From contig NZ_CP045687.1 in the NCBI RefSeq assembly GCF_009601705.1, positions 1,772,001-1,836,000 of the forward strand: a stretch of DNA of 64,000 nt, read 5' to 3'. A program made the position numbers and the translations under genes. The stretch comes from Sulfolobus sp. E5-1-F. Its GTDB lineage: Archaea; Thermoproteota; Thermoprotei_A; Sulfolobales; Sulfolobaceae. Of this stretch, positions 36,680 to 44,703 are shown in pieces (the stretch's first letter is position 1; every line of letters begins with the position of its first letter). The notes beneath the pieces are model-generated. The model did not search any database and was not told the origin of the DNA. It worked only from the letters and a program-made list of their open reading frames with translations.

Positions 36680-37790
36680 CTAGTTTGCCATCATATTTAA
36701 ATACGTGTACAAGCTCTTTTGCCTCTTCTCTTTTCCTTCTGTGTTCCTCTAAGAAATTATTTAATTTATCTATTAATATCTGCTTTAACTCTCCAGTTAA
36801 CATTTTACCGGATCTATACTCTTCCTCGATCTCCTTAATCTTGTTATCATTTTCCTCAAAGAAGTAATATAACCACTGGAAGGGAACATCTATTTCTGGA
36901 TTTCCGCCATATTTCCTATGCAACTCTATCGTCGGCTGTCCTCCTGAAAATGCATATTTCATTATTTTCCTTTCCACAGTCTTAGGATCATCTACAAGGT
37001 ATATTGCAGTTTCTGGATTTGAAGAACTCATTTTACCCTCTAACCCTGTAAGTGGAGGAAGGAATTTGCTATGTATCTGCGCGGCCTTATAGTATCCAAG
37101 ACTTTCCGCTATATCCCTTTGTAGTCTCCAATAGGGATCTTGATCTATACCGGCTGGTATTAAACATCTCTTCTTTTCAAACATGGTAGGAGCTATCTGT
37201 AAGGCTGGGTAAAATATAAGACCTATATTTGAGGACATGTCTAAGCCAAAGGTAGCTCTTACTTCTGAAAACGTTAACTTCTTTGCAATTTTTACTGCTA
37301 TAGGATACATATTTCTTATATACTCTGTATCTTGAAAGATGAATGTTTTATCTGGATTAAAGCCAACTGCAATAATATCTAAAATGTTATCGTAGGCCCA
37401 ACTTCTAGTCTGGTCCAGTGTATATTCTGAATTTCTCATGAACTTCTCGTCATCTGTTATCTCGATATATAGATTAACATTAAATTTATCTTGTAACCAT
37501 TTAGTGAATATGAATGGTATTAGGTGTCCTATATGCATACCTAAGGAAGGTGCTCTTCCAGTATAAAGGAAGAACCCTTTACCTTTTTCGTAGTCATTTA
37601 GAACTAAATCTAGATCTCTATGAGAAAAGAATACATTTCTCCTAAGCATTACATGTAATTCTCCAACCAAATTCTTTATTCTTTGTTTCAAATCTTCTGT
37701 AATTTTCTGAGTACCGAATTGAACAATTAATTTATCATAATCAACTTTACCCTTAACTTCCCAAGGAGTTACGCTAAATTCCTCTGGCAT
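36648..37790 (-). CDS. trpS: Tryptophanyl-tRNA synthetase
   Basis: 380 aa, class I. Charges tRNA-Trp. HIGH-type motif is 'PSLGMHIGHLIPF' (about 80-92), KMSKS is 'GKMSSSNP' (about 252-259), and 'AGIDQDPYWRLQRDIA' (about 214-229) is the archaeal/eukaryal TrpRS signature. The C terminus is helical. Archaeal TrpRS length is 370-390 aa. Its stop region overlaps the triple-HTH gene. Confidence 0.96.
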   Translation of the reverse strand: MPEEFSVTPWEVKGKVDYDKLIVQFGTQKITEDLKQRIKNLVGELHVMLRRNVFFSHRDLDLVLNDYEKGKGFFLYTGRAPSLGMHIGHLIPFIFTKWLQDKFNVNLYIEITDDEKFMRNSEYTLDQTRSWAYDNILDIIAVGFNPDKTFIFQDTEYIRNMYPIAVKIAKKLTFSEVRATFGLDMSSNIGLIFYPALQIAPTMFEKKRCLIPAGIDQDPYWRLQRDIAESLGYYKAAQIHSKFLPPLTGLEGKMSSSNPETAIYLVDDPKTVERKIMKYAFSGGQPTIELHRKYGGNPEIDVPFQWLYYFFEENDNKIKEIEEEYRSGKMLTGELKQILIDKLNNFLEEHRRKREEAKELVHVFKYDGKLAKQMWEKIHE

Positions 37791-37855
37791 TTGTAGTATG
37801 AAAATGCATGAAAATATAAAAGGTTAAAATTAAGTGAAATAGGTAGTTGTGGGAT

Positions 37856-38482
37856 TTAGGAGTGAGATTTAGAGGCTAATCCAGCACCAACAGGTAGGTC
37901 TGGGAACTTCTCCTTCATTCTTTGTTCAGCAACAACAGAAGCTTCCTCTAATATCTTCCTTGCCTCTGGTGAGGAAGCTGCTGCATAAGATCCCATACCT
38001 GTGAACTCACCAGATTCAGTAACTATTTCTTGTAGCCCTTCTCCTAATTCAGCGAGTTCTAACGAAACTTCTGGCATTATACCTTTCAAGGCGGACTTTA
38101 ATTCACTAATAACTCCTAATACTGGGATTAAGTTTACAAATATATCTCCTAATTCAGTTACTGTCTCTAATCTGAGTTGAACTTGCTCCAAGGCAATTTG
38201 AGTTGTTAATAGCTGTCTAGAGATCTTTCTGATTTCAGCTACCTCATTAGCGTACATTGCTGCCCTTTGCGTATCCTTAGACATTTGTGCTTCTACAACT
38301 CTTTCAAAAAGTATTTTATCTCTTTCTTGCATTCTAGAAATATAAGCGTCGAGCCTACTAATCATAGAGCTAATTTTATAGTGAGCATTAACTAGCCTAT
38401 ATTTTAAAGGCTCCTTAGAGCCCTTTATTTTAAATCTCTCTTGCTCATAACCCCACATCTTTTGGAAATCTTTTCCGAGCAT
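37856..38482 (-). CDS. cdvB1: ESCRT-III-like cell-division protein CdvB1
   Basis: 208 aa from the ATG at 38482. Snf7-like all-helical protein: basic N-terminal helix ('[34 protein letters not shown]'-type, split here by long heptads), then helices '[29 protein letters not shown]' and a Glu-rich C-terminal half (about 140-190) like ESCRT-III helix 5. Sulfolobales have CdvB plus paralogues CdvB1-B3; the lack of an extended wing-helix C terminus points to a paralogue, and genome context near tfb1 and trpS suggests CdvB1. It forms polymers that constrict the membrane at division. A TATA box at 38511-38518 supports this start rather than the longer frame from 38617. Confidence 0.88.
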   Translation of the reverse strand: MLGKDFQKMWGYEQERFKIKGSKEPLKYRLVNAHYKISSMISRLDAYISRMQERDKILFERVVEAQMSKDTQRAAMYANEVAEIRKISRQLLTTQIALEQVQLRLETVTELGDIFVNLIPVLGVISELKSALKGIMPEVSLELAELGEGLQEIVTESGEFTGMGSYAAASSPEARKILEEASVVAEQRMKEKFPDLPVGAGLASKSHS

Positions 38483-38510
38483 GGCCAATATATAACTTGC
38501 TTCATTAAGT

Positions 38511-38518
38511 CTTATAAG
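38511..38518 (-). promoter_or_regulatory. cdvB1 promoter TATA element
   Basis: Symmetric CTTATAAG about 30 bp before the cdvB1 ATG. The 88-bp divergent region also holds a TTTAAATT at about 38540-38547, about 27 bp before the other gene's ATG. Confidence 0.5.
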
Positions 38519-38539
38519 CTCAAACGCATTATGTGAAGA

Positions 38540-38547
38540 GTTTAAAT
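38540..38547 (+). promoter_or_regulatory. TATA element of the CS-domain/alaX unit
   Basis: TTTAAATT centred about 27 bp upstream of the ATG at 38571, consistent with a leaderless mRNA. Confidence 0.5.
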
Positions 38548-38570
38548 TATTAGAATCTAAAATAAGTAAT

Positions 38571-38843
38571 ATGCCAAACACGTTCATTAAAGAAGATGAA
38601 GATCCAGAATACGACATCTTAATATCAGCTAATAATGTAGTAATATACTTAGATCTTAGATGGAAAGAACTAGAATATAATAGGATAAATATAAATACTG
38701 ATGGAAATAAGATTTATATAACTGACTCAATGAATAATCGAGTAATCAAAGTGATATCGTTACCAGTAAGAATAGATCCATTAACCTTAACTTACAAACA
38801 TAAGAATGGAATATTTATATTACAAGGGAATAAGTTAAACTAG
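38571..38843 (+). CDS. Hsp20/CS-fold-like small protein
   Basis: 90 aa. Pattern of short beta strands with '[12 protein letters not shown]', '[13 protein letters not shown]', '[27 protein letters not shown]', close to the alpha-crystallin/CS fold, where the last strand is preceded by 'NGIF/L'. It lacks the IxI tail of classical small heat-shock proteins. Divergent from cdvB1 and directly adjacent to alaX. A co-chaperone role is an inference. Confidence 0.65.
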   Translation: MPNTFIKEDEDPEYDILISANNVVIYLDLRWKELEYNRININTDGNKIYITDSMNNRVIKVISLPVRIDPLTLTYKHKNGIFILQGNKLN

Positions 38844-39554
38844 ATGACAGAGGAACTTTACTTAAAAGACTCTTATATTAAAGAATTTGAGGGAAGAGTA
38901 GTTAAGATAGAAGGCAATTATGTAACGTTTGATAAGACTGCTTTTTACCCGGGAGGAGGAGGTTTAGAGAACGATACTGGCTTTTTAATAAATGAAAGAG
39001 GAGAGAAGATAGACGTTTATGAGGTAAAAAGAGGAGAGAACGGGGAGATTTTACATAAGATAGATCAAAATGTTTCTCTTAATGTTGGTGAAAAGGTTAT
39101 AGGCAAAATAAATTGGGAAAGAAGATATAGGATGATGCGATTACATACCGCCTCGCATATAATTGCTGCATTAGCTTATAATAGATTCGGAGCTTTAATA
39201 ACTGGAGGGCATATAAGTCCAGAACAAGCTAAGGACGATTTCAATGTTGAAAATAAGGAAGCTCTTATTGAGTTAATAAATGAAGCTAATGAAATAGCCA
39301 AAAAAGGAATAGAACTGAAGATCTATTTTTTACCTAGAGATGAGGCTTTAATGATACCAGCGATTGTAAAACTAGCTGGAAGAAATCCGCCACAAATTCC
39401 AATATGGCGTATTGTAGAGATTCCTGGAATAGATATACAAGCTGATGGGGGACCTCACGTAAACAATACCAAGGAAATAGGAGAAATAGTACTACTCAAG
39501 ATTGAAAATAAGGGAAAAGGGAGAAAGCGAGTCTACTATACTGTCAAACCATAG
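38844..39554 (+). CDS. alaX: AlaX-type alanyl-tRNA editing protein
   Basis: 236 aa. Hydrolyses mischarged Ser- or Gly-tRNA-Ala. N-terminal beta-barrel with 'AFYPGGGGLENDTGFL' (about 33-48), and zinc ligands in 'HTASHIIAA' (about 93-101; HxxxH) and in the C-terminal 'DGGPHVNNTKEIG' (about 206-218, replacing CGGTHV: only His remains, the Cys being Pro). Medium-length AlaX (AlaX-M). It starts one base after the stop of the CS-fold gene. Confidence 0.92.
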   Translation: MTEELYLKDSYIKEFEGRVVKIEGNYVTFDKTAFYPGGGGLENDTGFLINERGEKIDVYEVKRGENGEILHKIDQNVSLNVGEKVIGKINWERRYRMMRLHTASHIIAALAYNRFGALITGGHISPEQAKDDFNVENKEALIELINEANEIAKKGIELKIYFLPRDEALMIPAIVKLAGRNPPQIPIWRIVEIPGIDIQADGGPHVNNTKEIGEIVLLKIENKGKGRKRVYYTVKP

Positions 39555-39592
39555 GGAATTTATTTATTAGTTTGAAAAGAATAACTATTTTT

Positions 39593-40030
39593 ATGTCATT
39601 AATTATCAGGCTTGCTAAGTTTGCCGTAGTTGGTGGATTAGGGACGATTGTAAATGAGGCAATTTATGTACTTGCTTCTAAAGCTATACCAATTGGAGTA
39701 TCTTTAGCCATAGCAATTGAGATTTCACTTATCTTCAATTTCGTTTTAAACGACATATGGACATTTAAAGATAAGAGGAGTAATTCATACCTTAATCGTT
39801 TATTAAAATTCCATGGCTCTTCCTACCTCGGAAATATAGTCCAATACGTCGTCGCATTAATTTTATTAATATATTTGTTACACGTTACCTCCATCTCCCA
39901 AGCGGTATTTATATTGTTCTTTAGTAAACTTACCACCTCGACATTCCTCTTAGTTTTAACAAATTTCATTGGTATCGTGTCAGGATTTCTAGTAAGATTT
40001 ATAACTAGCCTAAAGTACGTGTGGACTTAA
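39593..40030 (+). CDS. GtrA-family membrane protein
   Basis: 145 aa from the ATG at 39593, four membrane helices. 'FAVVGGLGTIVNEAIYVL' near the N terminus and 'NFVLNDIWTFKD' (about 48-59) are GtrA signatures. GtrA proteins help flip or export polyprenyl-linked sugars. An in-frame TTG at 39572 would add seven residues. The last 26 bp overlap the cobD-like gene on the other strand. Confidence 0.88.
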   Translation: MSLIIRLAKFAVVGGLGTIVNEAIYVLASKAIPIGVSLAIAIEISLIFNFVLNDIWTFKDKRSNSYLNRLLKFHGSSYLGNIVQYVVALILLIYLLHVTSISQAVFILFFSKLTTSTFLLVLTNFIGIVSGFLVRFITSLKYVWT

Positions 40031-41006
40031 CTCCTTTTTCGGATATAATTTCATTTATGATATGAATTAATTCCATAACATCATCCTTTAAACCTATCCT
40101 TGCATGAGTATGCCTTAACCCTAAAAAGTTACTAGCATCCCTAATATAGCATTTGCATCTTCTAATTAGTTCATCATTAATTAAGCTAGAGGGAATCTCA
40201 AATTCCACCAAGAAAAATGGCGCATGGGATTTGTACATTTTGAACAACTTCTTCATATTTTCTAATTTATCATAAATTTCCTTCACTTTACTTCTACTAA
40301 TCGCAAAGAAAGACCTCACTTCCTTAGGATTTAAGTTAGATATAACATAATAGGTTATGGAGTTAATTCGCCAAATTGGAGCAAGTCTTTCCAATTCCTT
40401 ACTCTTATGTCCTATTGAAAAACCGAATCTTAAACCCGGAATTGCAAGACTCTTCGTAAATGAGTTTATAATCGTTAAATTAGAGAATTCATTAACTAGT
40501 CTAGACGCACTTTCCGCCAAGCTTATATCGATAAACGATTCATCTAAAACAAGTTCGTTGTTCTTATCTTTAAGAAAGTTCTCAATTTCATGCAATTTGA
40601 TAACGGATCCAGTAGGATTATTTGGATTGCTAGTTATTATTCGACCTGGCCTTAATTTGAAAACAAATTCGTCTTCATGCTCCTCAGCAAAATAATAGCT
40701 ACGAAATTTATATTCACTATAATTTGGCTGTGGAACAGTAAAGTTCTCATCAAGCAGATTAATAATCTCGGAAGCACCATTAAATATCCCTACTAAATCT
40801 TCATTGACTCCGTAAATTTCCCCAATTACACTTTTTATCTCTCTAAGACTTTGAGGAGGATAATACGTGTATATTTTAAGCTTAACAGCTTCATTGATCA
40901 ATTCTTCAACGAACTTAGGAACACCTAATGGATTAAGATTTACACTATAATCTTTGATGTCTAAAGCAGGTTTCCCATTTCTCCATGGATATCCTCCATG
41001 TTTCAT
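40005..41006 (-). CDS. PLP-dependent aminotransferase-like protein, CobD/HisC type
   Basis: 333 aa. Fold-type I PLP enzyme: 'HGGYPWR' and 'DYSVNLNPLGVP' at the N terminus match threonine-phosphate decarboxylase CobD; 'NPNNPTGS' (about 131-138), the PLP lysine in 'NSFTKSLAIPGLRFGFSIG' (about 185-205) and an Arg near 'ARIGLKD' close the site. CobD makes aminopropanol phosphate for the lower-loop of cobalamin. Histidinol-phosphate aminotransferase is the main alternative. Overlaps the upstream HTH gene by 4 bp. Confidence 0.83.
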   Translation of the reverse strand: MKHGGYPWRNGKPALDIKDYSVNLNPLGVPKFVEELINEAVKLKIYTYYPPQSLREIKSVIGEIYGVNEDLVGIFNGASEIINLLDENFTVPQPNYSEYKFRSYYFAEEHEDEFVFKLRPGRIITSNPNNPTGSVIKLHEIENFLKDKNNELVLDESFIDISLAESASRLVNEFSNLTIINSFTKSLAIPGLRFGFSIGHKSKELERLAPIWRINSITYYVISNLNPKEVRSFFAISRSKVKEIYDKLENMKKLFKMYKSHAPFFLVEFEIPSSLINDELIRRCKCYIRDASNFLGLRHTHARIGLKDDVMELIHIINEIISEKGVKSTRTLG

Positions 41007-41587
41007 AGTTCTCTCTCTTCAAAATACGCCGTAATTACATTCTTTTCGGCTCTCCTTATAATCTCACTTAGGCTTGATGGACTAATGTTGAGCTTTTTAG
41101 CTAAGTCTTTCAATCCTATTCTTCTAGGATAGTCGAAAAATCCAGCTTCTAATGCTATTCTTAATATTTGTTCCTGCCGTGCAGTTATTGCGTCCTTCTT
41201 TTCAGCTTTCACAACTTTTAAAACTCTAACCTCTTTTGTAATGCTTATTAACGAATTAAGTAAATCCCTCAGCTCCGTGTAACCATTTAATATCAAAGTC
41301 CATAAGATTCCGTCATCTGTTAATGCACCGTTCATTATAATATATTGAGACAAGATCTTAATGAATTCAGTTGATATGTAATTTGTACAAATAAATTTAT
41401 ACTTGGAAACCTTGATAGGTTCTTCACAAACTTGCTTAGCGTTATTCTCGTCCCCGCGTACTTCAATTAGTAGCTTGCCTTTCTCTCCATCAACCCTTAT
41501 ATCGAGAATGTTAACTGTAACCTTATTAGCAATAACTTCTGGAAACTGAAGTAAATTAGGAGTTTTTATTACGACGTATAACAGCAT
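41003..41587 (-). CDS. HTH-10 (bacterioopsin-activator type) regulator
   Basis: 194 aa. C-terminal HTH: 'LTARQEQILRIALEAGFFDYPRRIGLKDLAKKLNISPSSLSEIIRRAEKN' in shape, here as 'TARQEQILRIALEAGFFDYP' followed by 'LKDLAKKLNISPSSLSEIIR'. The N-terminal ~130 residues are an alpha/beta sensor of unknown ligand. Its stop overlaps the cobD-like ATG, so it probably regulates this gene or the cobamide pathway. Confidence 0.82.
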   Translation of the reverse strand: MLLYVVIKTPNLLQFPEVIANKVTVNILDIRVDGEKGKLLIEVRGDENNAKQVCEEPIKVSKYKFICTNYISTEFIKILSQYIIMNGALTDDGILWTLILNGYTELRDLLNSLISITKEVRVLKVVKAEKKDAITARQEQILRIALEAGFFDYPRRIGLKDLAKKLNISPSSLSEIIRRAEKNVITAYFEEREL

Positions 41588-41641
41588 TACATAATTACCT
41601 CTAAACTTATACTACTTAAACTTATCTACTAACAATTAAAT

Positions 41642-41691
41642 TCAGCACTCAAGACCTTCATTCACCTTTCATAAACTACGAGGCTCATCAT
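41642..41691 (-). ncRNA. C/D-box 2'-O-methylation guide sRNA (candidate sR-B)
   Basis: Minus strand from 41691: box C ATGATGA (41685-41691), guide GCCTCGTAGTTT (12 nt), box D' variant ATGA (41669-41672), spacer AAGG, box C' TGAATGA (41658-41664), guide AGGTCTTGAGTG (12 nt), box D CTGA (41642-41645). 50 nt. It lies 68 bp downstream of tRNA-Gly on the same strand, so it may share the transcript or have its own promoter. By N+5 the guides would direct methylation of the U in AAACU and the second C in CACTC targets. No target in this window. Confidence 0.82.
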
Positions 41692-41755
41692 CAAGAGAAC
41701 TATTACCTTACAAATAATTCAAGTCATGCAAAAAGAGGATAAGTATTAAAAATAT

Positions 41756-41835
<80 letters not shown>

Positions 41836-42075
41836 ACTGTTTAATAATGAGAGTAGGAAGGTATTTATTTTTTTCCTTTTGGTAATCAGCTTCTCATTAC
41901 TTTTAATCTAAGTTATTTGGGTAGAGGGTTAGCAAAAGTATACGCTATTAAGTAAGCTCACTGTAAGTTAGTAATATTAGAGGATAATAGAAAAATATAT
42001 AAAAGGAACTTTGAATCAATATAAATTTTATATCCAAAAAAGTAAGGAAGAACAAAATAGAAGTTAGCTTGAAGG
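41836..42075. other. Spacer between tRNA genes
   Basis: 240 bp, AT-rich. It contains the tRNA-Gly promoter at its left end. No ORF above 25 codons and no complete C/D motif set; TAATGAG and CTGA occur near 41885-41895 but without the right spacing. Confidence 0.4.
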
Positions 42076-42148
42076 TAGCCGGGCAGGGATTCGAACCCTG
42101 GTCCCAGGGGCCAAAGCCCTGGATCCTTGACCACTAGACTACCCGGCT
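42076..42148 (-). tRNA. tRNA-Gln (anticodon TTG)
   Basis: 73 nt, no intron, no encoded CCA. Acceptor AGCCGGG/CCCGGCT with A73; D arm GTCTAGTGGTCAAGGAT; anticodon stem CAGGG/CCCTG around loop CTTTGGC (34-36 = TTG); T arm CAGGGTTCGAATCCCTG. A TATA-like CTTAAATG (about 42172-42179, minus strand) lies about 27 bp upstream. Confidence 0.96.
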
Positions 42149-42307
42149 AATTTTATACTACTCCGACTTCTCATTTAAGCTTAACGCTTAATTTATACTG
42201 ACCTCTCCCATTTTTAGATAAATAATGAGTAACATGGGAGAAAGATTTATAAGGAAAGAAATAGAAAAGTTTAAAAGGTTTACTATTCGTGGCACTATAT
42301 AATTGGG

Positions 42308-43237
42308 GTGTTGTGTTTGTCTGAAGAAAATAAATCCGTATCTACTCCTTGCCCTCCTGATAAGATTATATTCGATGCGGAGAGGGGGGAGTATATATGC
42401 TCTGAAACTGGAGAAGTTTTAGAAGATAAAATTATAGATCAAGGACCAGAATGGAGGGCGTTCACTCCGGAAGAGAAGGAAAAGAGAAGCAGAGTTGGAG
42501 GGCCTTTAAATAATACCATCCATGATAGGGGTTTATCCACTCTTATAGACTGGAAAGATAAAGACGCCATGGGAAGAACATTAGACCCCAAGAGAAGACT
42601 CGAGGCATTAAGATGGAGAAAGTGGCAGATAAGGGCTAGAATACAGAGTTCTATAGATAGAAACTTAGCGCAAGCTATGAATGAACTAGAAAGAATAGGA
42701 AATTTACTAAACTTGCCGAAATCAGTTAAGGACGAAGCTGCATTAATCTACAGAAAAGCAGTAGAGAAAGGGTTAGTAAGAGGAAGAAGTATAGAAAGCG
42801 TTGTAGCAGCTGCTATTTACGCAGCATGTAGAAGGATGAAGTTAGCTAGAACTTTAGATGAGATAGCGCAATATACTAAAGCTAATAGGAAGGAGGTAGC
42901 TAGATGCTATAGATTATTACTTAGGGAACTGGATGTCAGTGTGCCAGTAAGTGATCCAAAGGATTATGTAACTAGAATAGCTAACTTATTAGGTCTAAGC
43001 GGAGCTGTTATGAAAACAGCGGCCGAAATTATAGACAAGGCGAAAGGTTCTGGCTTAACTGCTGGTAAAGATCCAGCTGGTTTAGCTGCAGCCGCTATTT
43101 ATATAGCGTCATTATTACATGATGAAAGAAGAACACAAAAAGAAATAGCTCAAGTCGCGGGCGTTACGGAAGTTACTGTAAGAAATAGGTATAAAGAACT
43201 AACGCAAGAGCTAAAAATCTCAATACCTACTCAATAA
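42308..43237 (+). CDS. tfb1: Transcription initiation factor TFB (TFIIB homologue)
   Basis: 309 aa from GTG. Recruits RNA polymerase to TBP-bound promoters. The B-reader/linker and two cyclin folds are intact: repeat 1 about 110-200 ('[14 protein letters not shown]'), repeat 2 about 205-305 ('[14 protein letters not shown]'), and the BRE-reading HTH '[20 protein letters not shown]' near the end. The N-terminal zinc ribbon is altered: C15-P-P-D18 and C31-S-E-T34, where two CxxC pairs are expected. The sequence is nearly that of Sulfolobus TFB1. It overlaps aIF1 by 11 bp tail to tail. Confidence 0.96.
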   Translation: MLCLSEENKSVSTPCPPDKIIFDAERGEYICSETGEVLEDKIIDQGPEWRAFTPEEKEKRSRVGGPLNNTIHDRGLSTLIDWKDKDAMGRTLDPKRRLEALRWRKWQIRARIQSSIDRNLAQAMNELERIGNLLNLPKSVKDEAALIYRKAVEKGLVRGRSIESVVAAAIYAACRRMKLARTLDEIAQYTKANRKEVARCYRLLLRELDVSVPVSDPKDYVTRIANLLGLSGAVMKTAAEIIDKAKGSGLTAGKDPAGLAAAAIYIASLLHDERRTQKEIAQVAGVTEVTVRNRYKELTQELKISIPTQ

Positions 43238-43529
43238 CTAGAATATTAGCTTCCGCATATCCCATTTTTATTAAAATTTCCCTAACTTTTTCTTTATGAT
43301 CTCCTTGAATTAGAATTTTACCATCTTTTACTGTACCTCCAGCTGCTAATTTGGACTTAAGTTCAGAAGCTATTTTCTTAAGTTCAGTATCATTACCTCC
43401 TAATCCTTCTATTATTGTGACTTCTTTTCCGTATCTCCTTTTTTCGACTTTTATTTTAATAAATTGTTCTTCTTTTGAAAGCTGTTCACATATGTCTGGT
43501 GGAAGACCACCACACAGATTTTCTGCCAT
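43227..43529 (-). CDS. Translation initiation factor aIF1 (SUI1)
   Basis: 100 aa. SUI1 fold: '[22 protein letters not shown]' (about 24-45), '[22 protein letters not shown]' (about 58-79) and the C-terminal '[11 protein letters not shown]'. It binds the small subunit P site and checks start codon choice. The N-terminal segment has [12 protein letters not shown], usual for crenarchaeal aIF1. Divergent from rpoP. Confidence 0.95.
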   Translation of the reverse strand: MAENLCGGLPPDICEQLSKEEQFIKIKVEKRRYGKEVTIIEGLGGNDTELKKIASELKSKLAAGGTVKDGKILIQGDHKEKVREILIKMGYAEANILVIE

Positions 43530-43593
43530 TCTCAGAAATTATCTTTATAAACACTCCCCTTTTAATCTTTCTATCGCTTTTTGTCAGATAACC

Positions 43594-43600
43594 TTATAAA
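43594..43600 (+). promoter_or_regulatory. rpoP promoter TATA box
   Basis: TTATAAA, preceded by CAGATAACC, centred about 28 bp before the ATG at 43625; a leaderless promoter. Confidence 0.6.
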
Positions 43601-43624
43601 TGTTACCGTTAAGTAATTGTTACT

Positions 43625-43771
43625 ATGGCAGTCTATAGATGTGGGAAATGCTGGAAGACATTTACAGATGAACAATTAAAAGTACTACCAGGGATTAGAT
43701 GTCCATACTGCGGTTACAAAATAATATTTATGGTTAGAAAGCCTACTATAAAAATAGTTAAAGCGATCTAA
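43625..43771 (+). CDS. rpoP: RNA polymerase subunit P (Rpb12/RPC10)
   Basis: 48 aa, ATG to TAA. One zinc ribbon: CGKC at 6-9 and CPYC at 26-29, then '[19 protein letters not shown]', the standard Rpb12 tail. Too short to be caught in usual ORF lists but fully typical of archaeal Rpo12/RpoP. It overlaps the speB-like gene tail to tail by 14 bp. Confidence 0.93.
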   Translation: MAVYRCGKCWKTFTDEQLKVLPGIRCPYCGYKIIFMVRKPTIKIVKAI

Positions 43772-44651
43772 ATTTATAAACCGTTGCTGCAGTTTCTAGA
43801 ATTATCCTAGAGGCTAGTACGCTAGTTATTCCTGAGGTGTCATAAGAAGGAGAAACTTCCACAACATCAAATCCTATAACTCTTTTATCTGCAATTAAGT
43901 TGATTATATCCAATAAAGTAGATGGGTCTAATCCATCTGGCTCTGGTGTTGCAACGCCAGGAGCATAAGCTGGATCTATCCCATCCATATCAACTGAAAT
44001 ATAAAGCGATTTACATTCTTGTGTTGAGGTAATTATTCTTCTTGCGGTCTCTTTAATCCCTAAAAGTTTAACTTGCTGAGGTGTAAAAAACAATATCCCC
44101 CTTTGTCTAGCATATTCTATTTCCTCCTTACTAACTGCTCTAGTCCCCACTTCAATAATTTTGACTCCATATTCAGATATCCTTCTCATGACACAAGCGT
44201 GATCATATCTATATCCCATGTATTCATCTCTTAAATCTAAATGCGCATCGAAACTAACTAAACATAATCCTTCTTTTTTCATTCCTTTTATTACTCCCGC
44301 GGTTATTGTGTGTTCTCCCCCTATAGAAATAGTGATCTTCCCGTTTTCTTGAAAATAATTTATCACACTTGATATCCTACTTAAATTCTCTTCAACATTT
44401 GAAGGATGTAGAATTATATCACCAACATCATTAAATCCTATTTCTCCCATATCCACATCATTCCTTATTGAATAAAATTCAATATATTGAGCTGCTTCTC
44501 TTATTGAAGATGGGGCAAATCTACTACCCGGCCTATAACTACTCGTAATGTCCATGGGTATACCAATTATTACAAATGGGGATTTTTCCTTGTTAAATCC
44601 GGCAAATTTCCTACTATTCTCATTTAAATAAAGTAATCTTCCGTCGCTCAC
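43758..44651 (-). CDS. speB: Agmatinase / arginase-family ureohydrolase
   Basis: 297 aa from GTG. Binuclear manganese motifs: 'GGEHTIT' (about 113-119), '[14 protein letters not shown]' (about 133-146) and '[15 protein letters not shown]' (about 214-228). These supply the metal ligands. Agmatine to putrescine is the likely reaction for spermidine synthesis. Arginase activity cannot be excluded from sequence. Divergent from glyS, 52 bp apart. Confidence 0.9.
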   Translation of the reverse strand: MSDGRLLYLNENSRKFAGFNKEKSPFVIIGIPMDITSSYRPGSRFAPSSIREAAQYIEFYSIRNDVDMGEIGFNDVGDIILHPSNVEENLSRISSVINYFQENGKITISIGGEHTITAGVIKGMKKEGLCLVSFDAHLDLRDEYMGYRYDHACVMRRISEYGVKIIEVGTRAVSKEEIEYARQRGILFFTPQQVKLLGIKETARRIITSTQECKSLYISVDMDGIDPAYAPGVATPEPDGLDPSTLLDIINLIADKRVIGFDVVEVSPSYDTSGITSVLASRIILETAATVYKFRSL

Positions 44652-44703
44652 TCGCTAATTTTGGTCATAGAACTTTATAAACTTGTTGTAATGTTAGAGA
44701 GTT

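Noticed and set aside
38483-38617. Longer start for CdvB1
   Set aside because: It would overlap the divergent CS-fold gene and the region holding both TATA boxes; the CdvB family starts near the ATG at 38482.
42176-42190. Inverted repeat TAAGC-TTAAC-GCTTA upstream of tRNA-Gln
   Set aside because: It overlaps the tRNA TATA region and its arms are only 5 bp; most likely chance in AT-rich DNA.
42205-42240. CTCCCAT...ATGGGAG inverted repeat before tfb1
   Set aside because: 7-bp arms with a 22-bp loop and no flanking support; possible autoregulatory site but too weak to list.
43543-43551. TATA-like CTTTATAAA before aIF1
   Set aside because: It is only about 18 bp from the ATG, so the start site would fall inside the gene; assignment unclear.
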